DNA from: JBBIRG01 sp964410965
GTDB taxonomy: Bacteria; CLD3; SB21; JBBIRG01
Reading direction: 5' to 3'
Length of the DNA stretch: 64,000 bases
Assembly (NCBI GenBank): GCA_964410965.1
Contig: CAYPIY010000003.1
Span: 434,001-498,000 of the forward strand
Of this stretch, positions 7,822-16,244 are shown one piece after another (the first letter of the stretch is position 1; the number at the start of each line of letters is the position of its first letter). The position numbers and the translations under genes were made by a program. The notes under the pieces were generated by a model. The model made no database searches. It was not told where the DNA came from and was given only the letters and a program-made list of their open reading frames with translations.

Positions 7822-10683
7822 ATGCATAATCAAAACTCATTTCAGAAACGGCATATCGGGCCGAACGAAGACGAAACCCGCGACATGCTGAAAACCGTCA
7901 AAGCGGAATCGCTGGATCAGCTCATTGACCAGACGCTGCCGGCGTCCATCCGGCTCAAGAAAAAACTGAACCTTCCTGCTGCGGTCAGCGAATCCGAACT
8001 GATGAAAGAACTGAAACAACTCGCCTCAAAGAACAGGATTTTCAAATCTTACATCGGTATGGGTTATTACGAAACGATTACGCCGGCCGTGATTCAGCGG
8101 AATATTCTTGAGAATCCGTCATGGTACACATCCTATACGCCCTACCAGGCAGAAATATCGCAGGGCCGACTGGAATCGCTGCTGAATTTCCAGACCATGA
8201 TTTCCGATATGACGGGACTGGAAATCGCGAACGCGTCGCTGCTGGATGAAGGCACCGCGGCGGCTGAGGCAATGCACATGTTCCACGCGTCCAGGCCGTC
8301 AAAAAAAGGAAATAAATTTTTTGTATCCAATGAATGCCTGCCCCAGACCATCGATATTCTTAAAACACGGGCGTCATCCCTTCATATCGAGATCGTCGTC
8401 GGCGACATTAACGCATTCTCATTTTCCGATGACTATTTTGCGGTGCTTGTTCAATATCCTGCTGTTGACGGACAGGTTCACGATTACACGGGATTCTGCG
8501 AAAAGGCGCATCAGCATGAATTGTTTGTCGTTGCCGCGGCTGATCTCATGAGCCTCGCGCTTCTGAAACCTCCCGGTGAATGGGGCGCCGACGTCGCGGT
8601 CGGTTCCACACAGCGTTTCGGTATCCCGATGGGATTCGGCGGACCGCACGCCGCGTATTTCGCCACGAAAGACGCCTTCAAGCGCAAAATGCCGGGCCGT
8701 ATCATCGGAGTTTCCATTGATACCCACGGGAACCGCGCGCTTCGCATGGCGCTGCAGACCCGTGAACAGCATATCAAACGCGAAAAAGCAACAAGCAACA
8801 TCTGCACTGCGCAGGTCCTGCTGGCCAATATGGCCGCCATGTACGCCGTGTACCACGGATCGGAAGGCGTGAAACAGATTGCCGCTCACATTCATCATTA
8901 CACCCAGACGCTGGATCATCAGCTGAAAAAAATCGGTTACGAACAGGTCAACACGAATTATTTTGACACGCTGAAAATCAATACCGGCGACGCGGATACC
9001 TGCCGTATAATAAAAAATCTTTGTATCGGGAAAAAAATAAATCTCCGGTACATTAATCAGCAAACGATCGGCATTTCCGTCGGCGAAACCACGGAACTCG
9101 CGGACATCCAGGAACTGGCTGATATATTCGCGAAAGCGAAAGGAATCCGGTCGGCTTCGCTGAAAGAAACCGCACACGCGTCATATGCAATTCCGTCAGG
9201 CTTCGTCAGGACGAGCAGCTACCTGAAGCATCCTGTTTTCAACACGTATCATTCCGAAACGGAAATGATGCGTTATATCAAATCGCTGGAACTGAAAGAT
9301 ATTTCACTGACCCATTCCATGATTTCGCTGGGTTCGTGCACCATGAAGCTGAACGCCGCGACGGAAATGATGCCGGTGTCATGGCCGGAATTCAATTCGC
9401 TTCATCCTTTCGCTCCCGCCGACCAAGCGCTGGGATATCATGAAATGTTTGAAAACATATCGTCGTATTTCAACGAAATAACCGGGTTTGCGGCGACGTC
9501 GCTTCAGCCGAATTCAGGCGCGCAGGGCGAATACGCCGGCCTGATGGTCATCCGCGAATACCTGAAATCCAAAGGCCAGGGGCACCGCAATGTCGCTCTG
9601 ATCCCGGCGTCGGCGCACGGAACGAATCCCGCCAGCGCGGTCATGGCCGGCATGCAGGTTGTCGTCGTCAAATGCGACGACAAGGGCAATATCGACGTGA
9701 ACGATCTCAAACAGCAGGCCGAACAGCATAAGAACGACCTCGCGGCGCTGATCGTGACGTATCCGTCCACACACGGCGTTTTCGAGGAAAGCATAATAGA
9801 TATCTGCGGTATCATCCATCAGCACGGCGGTCAGGTTTATATGGACGGTGCGAACATGAACGCGCAGGTCGGCTTGACAAGCCCCGGCACGATCGGAGCG
9901 GATGTTTGTCATTTGAATCTTCATAAGACGTTCAGCATACCTCACGGCGGTGGCGGGCCGGGCATCGGACCTATTTGTGTCGCGAAACATCTGGCGCCGT
10001 TCCTCCCCGGAAATCCGGTCGTCAAGACCGGAGGGCAACGTGCGATTCATGCTGTCTCCGCGGCACCATGGGGAAGCGCGTCGGTATTATGGATTTCCTA
10101 CGCCTACATCCGCATGATGGGCGCCGAAGGACTGACGGACGCCTCGAAATATGCCATCCTCAACGCGAATTATATGAAAGAAAAACTCGCCGGCCACTAT
10201 GATACGCTTTATTCCGGCGCGAACGGGCGCGTCGCCCACGAAATGATCGTGGAAACGCGGCATTTCAAATCTTCCGCGGGTATCGAGGTTGAGGATATCG
10301 CGAAACGCCTCATGGATTACGGATTCCACGCGCCGACCGTGTCATTCCCGGTTCCCGGAACCATGATGGTCGAACCGACCGAGAGCGAATCGAAAGCGGA
10401 ACTTGACCGTTTCTGCGACGCGTTGATTTCTATCCGTAAGGAAATCGCAGAGATTGAACAGGGACAATCGGATAAACAGGATAATGTTCTGCATAACGCG
10501 CCGCATACTGCGGCGGCCGTTACCGCCGACGAATGGAATCATCCCTATTCGCGCCAGAAAGCGGCTTACCCGCTGGATTATCTGAAAAACAATAAGGTCT
10601 GGCCGACCGTCGGACGAGTGAATAACGCTCACGGCGACCGTAACCTGGTTTGTTCCTGTCCCCCGGTCGAATCGTATCAGTAA
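7822..10683 (+). CDS. gcvP: Glycine dehydrogenase (decarboxylating), P-protein
   Basis: This is the PLP-dependent P-protein of the glycine cleavage system. It decarboxylates glycine and passes the aminomethyl group to lipoyl-H protein. The 953 residues represent the fused, homodimer-type enzyme rather than split GcvPA/GcvPB. The opening QKRHIGPNEDE is typical. The PLP-binding lysine is in NLHKTFSIPHGGGGPG (Lys702), and the glycine-rich motif follows it. The start ATG is preceded by AGGAA. No gcvT, gcvH or lpd is in the window, so the rest of the complex must be encoded elsewhere. The gene starts about 40 bp after a repeat element, and no glycine riboswitch was seen upstream. Confidence 0.97.
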   Translation: MHNQNSFQKRHIGPNEDETRDMLKTVKAESLDQLIDQTLPASIRLKKKLNLPAAVSESELMKELKQLASKNRIFKSYIGMGYYETITPAVIQRNILENPSWYTSYTPYQAEISQGRLESLLNFQTMISDMTGLEIANASLLDEGTAAAEAMHMFHASRPSKKGNKFFVSNECLPQTIDILKTRASSLHIEIVVGDINAFSFSDDYFAVLVQYPAVDGQVHDYTGFCEKAHQHELFVVAAADLMSLALLKPPGEWGADVAVGSTQRFGIPMGFGGPHAAYFATKDAFKRKMPGRIIGVSIDTHGNRALRMALQTREQHIKREKATSNICTAQVLLANMAAMYAVYHGSEGVKQIAAHIHHYTQTLDHQLKKIGYEQVNTNYFDTLKINTGDADTCRIIKNLCIGKKINLRYINQQTIGISVGETTELADIQELADIFAKAKGIRSASLKETAHASYAIPSGFVRTSSYLKHPVFNTYHSETEMMRYIKSLELKDISLTHSMISLGSCTMKLNAATEMMPVSWPEFNSLHPFAPADQALGYHEMFENISSYFNEITGFAATSLQPNSGAQGEYAGLMVIREYLKSKGQGHRNVALIPASAHGTNPASAVMAGMQVVVVKCDDKGNIDVNDLKQQAEQHKNDLAALIVTYPSTHGVFEESIIDICGIIHQHGGQVYMDGANMNAQVGLTSPGTIGADVCHLNLHKTFSIPHGGGGPGIGPICVAKHLAPFLPGNPVVKTGGQRAIHAVSAAPWGSASVLWISYAYIRMMGAEGLTDASKYAILNANYMKEKLAGHYDTLYSGANGRVAHEMIVETRHFKSSAGIEVEDIAKRLMDYGFHAPTVSFPVPGTMMVEPTESESKAELDRFCDALISIRKEIAEIEQGQSDKQDNVLHNAPHTAAAVTADEWNHPYSRQKAAYPLDYLKNNKVWPTVGRVNNAHGDRNLVCSCPPVESYQ

Positions 10684-10744
10684 GAACCGTTTCGGGGTCA
10701 GAAAAACGGGATAACTAAAAATATCTGTTTTTTTAAAATATTTA

Positions 10745-10773
10745 TTGATTTCCTGATTTTCAGATATTATATT
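10745..10773 (+). promoter_or_regulatory. Promoter of the ribosomal protein cluster
   Basis: TTGATT (10745-10750), 17 bp, then TATATT (10768-10773). The leader to the rplM start would be about 85 nt. The same TATATT box occurs before pyrH and ssrA. Confidence 0.5.
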
Positions 10774-10865
10774 GGCTGCCCCGTGTATGATGTGTATTTA
10801 ATTAGTATTTATTAACTTAGGTTTCTGAATGCTGAAGACGAGAAAATTTTAATCAGGAGATAAAC

Positions 10866-11306
10866 GTGAAAATTTCATTCAAAACGGCCATGCCGAAAAA
10901 AGAAACCCTGGAACGGGATTGGTATATTGTTGACGCGGCCGACAAGACGCTGGGACGATTCGCGAGCCGTGTGGCGATGGTGTTAAACGGAAAGCATAAA
11001 CCGAGCTACGCACCGCATGTGGATTGCGGTGATCATGTGATCATTCTGAACGCGTCAAAAATCCGCGTGACCGGTAAAAAAACCAAGATCAAAGAATATA
11101 TCCGCAATACCATGTATCCGGGCGGACAGCGCATCGAGAAGTTTGAAGATCTCATCCGCACCAAACCGGAAAAAATCCTGTATCTCGCGATCCACGGTAT
11201 GCTTCCCAAAACCAAATTGGGCGCCAAAATGATCAAGAAGCTGAAGATTTATAAAGACGATCAGCATCCTCATGCAGCGCAGAACCCGAAACCGTTGAGT
11301 ATATAA
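10866..11306 (+). CDS. rplM: 50S ribosomal protein L13
   Basis: L13 is an early-assembling protein of the large subunit that binds 23S rRNA. The 146-residue length is normal. The conserved blocks are present: WYIVDAADKTLGRFAS near the start, HVDCGDHVIILNASKI, and GMLPKTKLGAKMIKKLKIY near the end. Translation begins at GTG, preceded by AGGAGATAAAC. It is first in the rplM-rpsI-rpsB-tsf series. The gap to rpsI is unusually long (138 bp) because a repeat element sits there. Confidence 0.97.
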   Translation: MKISFKTAMPKKETLERDWYIVDAADKTLGRFASRVAMVLNGKHKPSYAPHVDCGDHVIILNASKIRVTGKKTKIKEYIRNTMYPGGQRIEKFEDLIRTKPEKILYLAIHGMLPKTKLGAKMIKKLKIYKDDQHPHAAQNPKPLSI

Positions 11307-11309
11307 AAC

Positions 11310-11402
11310 TTGCCACAAAGACACGAAAGCACAAAGAAATCTTTAAGTATTGATGAATTTATTTCTAATCAGATTTGTGTCTTGGTGCCTTAGTGGCCAA
11401 AT
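11310..11402. repeat. Interspersed repeat copy B between rplM and rpsI
   Basis: This is a roughly 93-bp element. The left end is TTGCCACAAAGACACGAAAG. On the reverse strand the right end begins TTGGCCACTAAGGCACC and continues AAGACACAAA. The two ends are imperfect inverted repeats of each other and match copy A at 7560-7781. It separates two genes that normally lie within a few bases, and would be transcribed as a hairpin inside the operon mRNA. Confidence 0.6.
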
Positions 11403-11444
11403 AATTAAAGAATATTATACAATGATAAACCCACAGGAGAATCT

Positions 11445-11834
11445 ATGAATACGGCCATTATGGCGGTCGGCCGTCGCAAAACGTCCAACGCGCGGGTCAT
11501 GCTGAAACCCGGCACAGGAAAATGCACGGTCAATAACAAAGACATCACGGCATATTTTCCCCGCGGCACGCACAGGCTGCATATTCTCGAAGGCATGAAG
11601 GTTGTCGAGATCGGATCACAGTATGATGTGCACGCGAACGTTGCAGGAGGAGGATTATCCGGACAGGCCGGCGCGATCCGCCTCGGTATCGCCCGTGCGC
11701 TCGTTAAAATCGACGAAGAACTGAAACCGAAACTGAAACCGTTAGGACTCATGAGCCGCGATCCGCGAATGAAAGAACGCCGGAAATACGGTCTGGCTAA
11801 GGCCCGGAAACGCTTCCAGTTCTCGAAACGTTAA
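11445..11834 (+). CDS. rpsI: 30S ribosomal protein S9
   Basis: S9 is a small-subunit protein whose C-terminal tail reaches the P-site tRNA. It is 129 residues. It starts AVGRRKTSNARVMLKPG, has the GGGLSGQAGAIRLGIARAL block in the middle, and ends KARKRFQFSKR with the required terminal basic tail. The ATG follows CAGGAGAATCT. It is second in the ribosomal cluster and follows a repeat element. Confidence 0.97.
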   Translation: MNTAIMAVGRRKTSNARVMLKPGTGKCTVNNKDITAYFPRGTHRLHILEGMKVVEIGSQYDVHANVAGGGLSGQAGAIRLGIARALVKIDEELKPKLKPLGLMSRDPRMKERRKYGLAKARKRFQFSKR

Positions 11835-11873
11835 TCGGCATTTATTTTTTTTACTGTTTATTTTAATTCATCA

Positions 11874-11936
11874 CACTCCCCGATCCGTTCAGGGGTGCCC
11901 GCTCAGGCGGGTTTCTGGCCGGAAATGACAGGAGTG
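11874..11936 (+). other. Structured leader between rpsI and rpsB
   Basis: CACTCC (11874-11879) can pair with GGAGTG (11931-11936), enclosing CCCC/GGGG pairing (11878-11881 with 11892-11895) and a small hairpin CCCGC-TCAG-GCGGG (11898-11911) followed by TTT. The first and second pairings compete for bases. It may be an rpsB leader, a weak terminator/attenuator, or an interspersed palindromic repeat; the sequence alone does not decide. Confidence 0.35.
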
Positions 11937-11966
11937 GACGACTAACCCAACCTCAAGGAGTATATC

Positions 11967-12824
11967 ATGATCAACGAATCGTCCGTCGTGGGCTTCGACC
12001 GCAACAAAAAAATGGAAGACCTGCTATCCGCCGGAGTGCATTTCGGCCATCTGACCCGACGGTGGAATCCCAAAATGAAGCCGTTCATTTTTATGGAAAA
12101 AAACGGCATTCATATCATTGATTTGAAAAAATCAGTCGTCGCCCTGGAAGCCGCCGCTCAGGCGATCGGCAAAATTGTCGCCGGAGGCGAAAAAGTTCTG
12201 CTGGTCGGCACCAAGAAACAGGCACAGGATATTATCAAAACCGAAGCCAAACGCGCGAACATGTTTTATGTCGTCGAACGCTGGCTCGGCGGCATGCTCA
12301 CCAATTTCTCGACCATTCGCAAAAGCATCAAGTACATGAAGAACATCGAGAAAAAAGAAACCGACGGCACCTTTGAGAAAATCACGAAAAAAGAACGGCT
12401 GATGCTGGAACGCCAGAAAGCGAAACTGAAAAACGTCCTCGAAGGCATCGAAGATATGCGTCAGCTCCCCGGCGCCGTGTTTGTCATCGATATCAAGAAA
12501 GAAGCCATTGCGGTCCGCGAAGCGAACATTCTCGGTATCCCGGTGATCGCCGTGGTCGACACCAACTGCGATCCGGACCCGATCAAGCATGTCATTCCCG
12601 GTAACGACGACGCGACCAAATCCATCGAAGTCATCACCAAAACCCTGATGGACGCCGTTGTGGAAGCCAGCCAGACTGCGACCGCCCGCCAGAAAGAAGC
12701 CAAGGAAAAAGATTTCAAAGAAAACGAACACGACCAGAACAAGGATGAAACGCGCCAGAAATATGAAGATGACCGGAATCCGAAATTCCGCCACGGAAAA
12801 AAGGATATGACGGACAAGAAGTAA
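11967..12824 (+). CDS. rpsB: 30S ribosomal protein S2
   Basis: S2 is a late-binding small-subunit protein needed for S1 attachment. The core is standard: SAGVHFGHLTRRWNPKMKPF near residues 22-41, RWLGGMLTNFSTI, and the DPDPIKHVIPGNDDA block near residue 210. At 285 residues it is longer than the usual ~240 because of a charged C-terminal tail of about 50 residues, rich in Lys, Glu and Asp (EKDFKENEHDQNKDET). Such tails are common in this part of the bacterial tree. The ATG follows AAGGAGTATATC. EF-Ts follows after 48 bp, the classic rpsB-tsf order. Confidence 0.97.
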   Translation: MINESSVVGFDRNKKMEDLLSAGVHFGHLTRRWNPKMKPFIFMEKNGIHIIDLKKSVVALEAAAQAIGKIVAGGEKVLLVGTKKQAQDIIKTEAKRANMFYVVERWLGGMLTNFSTIRKSIKYMKNIEKKETDGTFEKITKKERLMLERQKAKLKNVLEGIEDMRQLPGAVFVIDIKKEAIAVREANILGIPVIAVVDTNCDPDPIKHVIPGNDDATKSIEVITKTLMDAVVEASQTATARQKEAKEKDFKENEHDQNKDETRQKYEDDRNPKFRHGKKDMTDKK

Positions 12825-12872
12825 CGATAGCCCGTTGCGAAAACAAAAAATTCAGAATTACAGGAGATTTTC

Positions 12873-13757
12873 ATGTCACAGGTTGAAATAAGCGCGTCGG
12901 TTGTCATGCAGTTACGCGAAAAAACCGGCGCCGGAATGATGGATTGCAAAAAAGCCCTTCAGGAAGCGCAGGGCGACGCCGAAAAAGCGCTTGATATTCT
13001 GCGCCAGAAAGGCCTCAAGAAAAGCGCCGAGAAAGCATCGCGGGTAGCGAAAGAAGGCATTGTTCTCACTAAAGTCAACGATAAAAAAACAGCAGGTACG
13101 CTGGTCGAAATCAACTGCGAAACCGATTTTGTCGCGAAAAACGACGATTTCCAGAAATTCGCAAAAGACGTCCTGGAACAGGTTCATACCGCCAAACCGA
13201 AAGACTTAGACTCATTCCTGAACGGCGAAGCGACGTTCGATAAAGGCAAAACCATCAGCGACGTGACCGCCGGGCTGACCGGAAAAATCGGAGAACGCAT
13301 TTTAGTCAAGCGTTTCAGCAACGTTGAGGCCGGCAAAGGCATGATCGCGGATTACATTCATCCGGGAAACAAACTCGGCGTGCTCGTGCATATCCAGATG
13401 GACTCCATCGATGCCGCCCAGATGAACGACGTTTATATGTTCGGTCGCGATATCGCGATGCAGATCGCCGCGATGAATCCAGTCGCCATCAAGCGTGAGG
13501 AAATTTCTTCGGATACCCTGAGCAAAGAAATCGAGATATTCAAAGAGCAGGCCCGCAACGAAGGCAAACCGGAAAAAATTCTGGATCAGATCGTCAAAGG
13601 GCGCATTGATAAGTACTACCAGGAAGCGTGTCTGCTTGAGCAGGCGTTCGTGAAAGACCAGTCAAAAACGATCAATGACGTCGTTAACGATTTTTCCAAA
13701 AAAGCCGGAAAGCCGGTGACGATACAGCGCTTCGAGCGGTACCGCTTGGGCGACTAA
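12873..13757 (+). CDS. tsf: Elongation factor Ts
   Basis: EF-Ts is the guanine nucleotide exchange factor that recycles EF-Tu. It is 294 residues, a normal length. An N-terminal UBA-like domain is followed by the signature LREKTGAGMMDCKKALQEA (residues ~11-30), then the two core subdomains, including VEINCETDFVAKND and IAMQIAAMNPVAI. The ATG is preceded by CAGGAGATTTTC. It is the last gene of the rplM-rpsI-rpsB-tsf series; a strong terminator follows immediately and pyrH has its own promoter. Confidence 0.97.
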   Translation: MSQVEISASVVMQLREKTGAGMMDCKKALQEAQGDAEKALDILRQKGLKKSAEKASRVAKEGIVLTKVNDKKTAGTLVEINCETDFVAKNDDFQKFAKDVLEQVHTAKPKDLDSFLNGEATFDKGKTISDVTAGLTGKIGERILVKRFSNVEAGKGMIADYIHPGNKLGVLVHIQMDSIDAAQMNDVYMFGRDIAMQIAAMNPVAIKREEISSDTLSKEIEIFKEQARNEGKPEKILDQIVKGRIDKYYQEACLLEQAFVKDQSKTINDVVNDFSKKAGKPVTIQRFERYRLGD

Positions 13758-13763
13758 CTTTTT

Positions 13764-13801
13764 AAAAAAAGCCACGGATGTTTCATTCGTGGTTTTTTTT
13801 T
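13764..13801. terminator. Intrinsic terminator after tsf
   Basis: Stem CCACGGATG (13772-13780) with CATTCGTGG (13784-13792), 9 bp including one G-T pair, a TTT loop, then nine T. A run of A on the 5' side (13764-13770) would let it work on the other strand too. Confidence 0.85.
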
Positions 13802-13830
13802 GACTTGTCTTACAGACTTGATAAAGAATG

Positions 13831-13858
13831 TTGGACATTTGATATTTTTCTTTATATT
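13831..13858 (+). promoter_or_regulatory. Probable pyrH promoter
   Basis: TTGGAC (13831-13836), 16 bp, TATATT (13853-13858). It lies between the tsf terminator and the pyrH start codon, leaving a leader of about 50 nt. Confidence 0.45.
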
Positions 13859-13913
13859 CCCTATGATCTGGCGCTGTTGAAGCGTCAATCCATATTTATT
13901 CAGCGAGGATATT

Positions 13914-14627
13914 ATGCCGTTACCCGTGTTTAAGAGAATACTGCTCAAATTGAGCGGCGAAGCCCTGATGGGCGACCAGTCATTGGGCATTGACCGCAAC
14001 ATCCTCCATCAGATCGCCGAGGAAATCAAGGACGTCAAAACCCTTGGCGTGGAAATCGCCATCGTGATCGGCGGAGGAAATATTTTCCGCGGTCTGGGCG
14101 CCAGCGCCAGCGGCATGGACCGCGTCACGGCGGATCACATGGGTATGCTGGCGACGGTAATCAATTCGCTCGCCATGCAGGACGCGCTTGAAAAAATCGG
14201 ATTGTTTACACGCGTCATGAGCGCCGTCAAAATGGAACAAATGGCCGAACCGTTCATCCGCCGCCGCGCGATACGTCATCTTCAAAAAGGACGAATCGTG
14301 ATTTTCGCCGCCGGAACCGGAAATCCGTATTTTACAACCGATACCGCAGCATCACTTCGCGCCATCGAAATTGAAGCCGATGTGATCCTTAAGGGCACAC
14401 GCGTTGACGGTATCTACGATTCTGATCCCGAGAAAAACGAGAACGCGTTCAAATTCGACAAAATTTCCTACATGGAAGTCGTTAAAAAAGGCCTGAATGT
14501 CATGGATACAACAGCGGTGACGCTGTGTATGGAAAACAAACTTCCGATCATGGTGTTCAACCTGAAAACACACGGCAACCTGAGGAAAATCGTGCTGGGT
14601 GAAAATATCGGTTCGAAAGTTCACTGA
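13914..14627 (+). CDS. pyrH: UMP kinase
   Basis: PyrH phosphorylates UMP to UDP in pyrimidine nucleotide synthesis. It is a hexameric amino acid kinase-fold enzyme, unrelated to adenylate kinases. The 237 residues are full length. The motifs are clear: LLKLSGEALMG near residue 8, VIGGGNIFRG near residue 52, and the AAGTGNPYFTTDTAA block near residue 130. The C-terminus has VFNLKTHGNLRKIV. The ATG follows AGCGAGGATATT. It follows tsf, as in many bacteria, but with a separate promoter. No frr is found next to it. Confidence 0.97.
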   Translation: MPLPVFKRILLKLSGEALMGDQSLGIDRNILHQIAEEIKDVKTLGVEIAIVIGGGNIFRGLGASASGMDRVTADHMGMLATVINSLAMQDALEKIGLFTRVMSAVKMEQMAEPFIRRRAIRHLQKGRIVIFAAGTGNPYFTTDTAASLRAIEIEADVILKGTRVDGIYDSDPEKNENAFKFDKISYMEVVKKGLNVMDTTAVTLCMENKLPIMVFNLKTHGNLRKIVLGENIGSKVH

Positions 14628-14650
14628 TCACCGAAGCCGCAATATTTGAT

Positions 14651-14679
14651 TTGGTTTTGAATATTTTTTGTGTTATATT
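14651..14679 (+). promoter_or_regulatory. Probable ssrA promoter
   Basis: TTGGTT (14651-14656), 17 bp, TATATT (14674-14679). It lies about 70 bp before the mature tmRNA 5' end, leaving a short precursor leader. Confidence 0.45.
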
Positions 14680-14747
14680 GTTCTATTGATTAAAAGATTC
14701 TTATCTAGAGTCAGCAGTGTTCTTTGAAAAAAGTAATTTCTATATCC

Positions 14748-15113
14748 GGGGACGAACTGGATTCGACGGGTATGGGTGGCCGTGAGCGGCAGGCCGGGTT
14801 TTCTTCCGTGGACCCGTTAAAGAAACGGATACAAAAATAAACGACAACAATGCTTACGCATTGGCTGCCTAAGGATTAATTTCCTGCAGTCCGTTCTGTA
14901 AGGCTTCCGTTGGCCGGGGCTTTGCGGGGCGTCAATTTCAGGCCGACTGACCAAGTTCCAATGCTCGGAGGAACAAGGAAAAATCTATCGAGCTGGTTTC
15001 ATCGCTTTTTGCTGGTTTTCCATGATGAAATAAGATTTGAAAATCAGATACGCCTGTAGTCACTCCCGGTGGCTTATATTCGGACACGGGTTCAATTCCC
15101 GTCGTCTCCACCA
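14748..15113 (+). ncRNA. ssrA: Transfer-messenger RNA (tmRNA)
   Basis: tmRNA releases ribosomes stalled on broken mRNAs and adds a degradation tag. The 5' end GGGGACG pairs with CGTCTCC before the 3' ACCA, forming the alanine-tRNA-like acceptor stem; the T-arm reads CGGGTTCAATTCCCG. An in-frame tag ends NDNNAYALAA at a TAA (14870-14872), with the ALAA degron seen in most bacteria. The codon at which translation resumes is uncertain; the frame is open from about 14831. It is a one-piece tmRNA of about 366 nt with encoded CCA. Confidence 0.95.
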
Positions 15114-15120
15114 GAAAAGA

Positions 15121-15156
15121 AAAACCTGTTTGATTGATTTCGGACAGGTTTTTTAT
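15121..15156 (+). terminator. Intrinsic terminator of tmRNA
   Basis: AAAACCTGT (15121-15129) pairs with ACAGGTTTT (15144-15152), followed by more T. It begins 8 bp after the tmRNA 3' end. Confidence 0.75.
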
Positions 15157-15215
15157 TTTGTCACGAAACTGCCAGTCCATCATGAACATCGCGCATCAAC
15201 AACGGATAACCGGAT

Positions 15216-16214
15216 TTATTGCTCGAACGGGTGTCCGGCGGATTCAAAATCCGGCTTGTAAGCCTGATGGCTATCTGCATGCTGAAGCCAGAAGTTTTCA
15301 AAACCCAGATCCTTAAGGACCCTGACGGTTTCCTCATATTCCCTGTCATTAATTGTCCTGTTGATCTCCTGAAAATCAGGCGCACGGAATGCCGGGTAAT
15401 ACTGGGACATAAGACTGACGGTGACCCGGGGGCTAATGTTTCCGGCTATCCATTCCAGAACCGACCTCGATTCCGCCGCGTATCCGGGAAGAATAAGATG
15501 GCGTATCATAAGGCCGCGGGACATTACATCCTCATCATTCAGATGGATTACTGAGCCCACCTGTCGGTACATTTCCGAGACAGCCCTGCGGGAATAATCA
15601 GCATAATGCGGAGCGGAAGAGTACCGGATGGCGGTTGCTTCGCCGGCATACTTCAGGTCGGGCAGGTAAATATCGATTATTCCTTCCAGGAATTCCATCG
15701 TTTCAGCGGAATCATAAGCATTCGTGTTGTAAATCAAAGGGAGCCGGAAGCCTTTCGGAACCGCTTCCAGCAGGGCCTGTACAATCATGGGAATGAAATG
15801 CGCGGGCGTAACAAATCCTACCGAGGAACAATCCTGATCCTGAAGTTCCATCATCATACCGGCAAGAACACCGGGCGTTACGGTTGTCCATGTTTTTTCA
15901 GCTGGCTGACTGATCTGGTGGTTCTGGCAGTATACGCAGCGAAGATTGCAGTTCGCAAAAAAGATATTACCGACGCCCGTTGTCCCGGATAAACAGGGCT
16001 CCTCTCCGCGATGGACGCAGTACCTGGCCACAACCGCTTCCGGGCCCGAATTGCAAAAACCGGTTTGACCGGCTAACCGGTTGACCCCGCAGTTCCTGGG
16101 GCATAACCGGCATTCGCTGAGCATGGAAACGAGAATGCCGCTTCTTTTCCGAAGCTCACCGCTGTGATAAAGTTCAAAGTAGGAGGGTTCCTGATATTCC
16201 GGTTTCAAAGACAT
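15216..16214 (-). CDS. PflA-like radical SAM protein
   Basis: This is a 332-residue radical SAM enzyme of the pyruvate formate-lyase activase-like group. The 4Fe-4S/SAM motif is NCNLRCVYCQNHQIS (C-x3-C-x2-C, near residue 110). An N-terminal cysteine-rich segment, CRLCPRNCGVNR...GFC (residues ~36-58), is typical of the stand-alone YgiQ/PflX-type relatives and may carry another metal site. No glycyl radical enzyme lies nearby, so the substrate is unknown. It sits 30 bp downstream of aroC on the same strand, probably co-transcribed, which may only reflect position. It converges on the tmRNA gene. Confidence 0.85.
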   Translation of the reverse strand: MSLKPEYQEPSYFELYHSGELRKRSGILVSMLSECRLCPRNCGVNRLAGQTGFCNSGPEAVVARYCVHRGEEPCLSGTTGVGNIFFANCNLRCVYCQNHQISQPAEKTWTTVTPGVLAGMMMELQDQDCSSVGFVTPAHFIPMIVQALLEAVPKGFRLPLIYNTNAYDSAETMEFLEGIIDIYLPDLKYAGEATAIRYSSAPHYADYSRRAVSEMYRQVGSVIHLNDEDVMSRGLMIRHLILPGYAAESRSVLEWIAGNISPRVTVSLMSQYYPAFRAPDFQEINRTINDREYEETVRVLKDLGFENFWLQHADSHQAYKPDFESAGHPFEQ

Positions 16215-16244
16215 GTTCTGTGTATAAATTATTTATTTGCGGTT

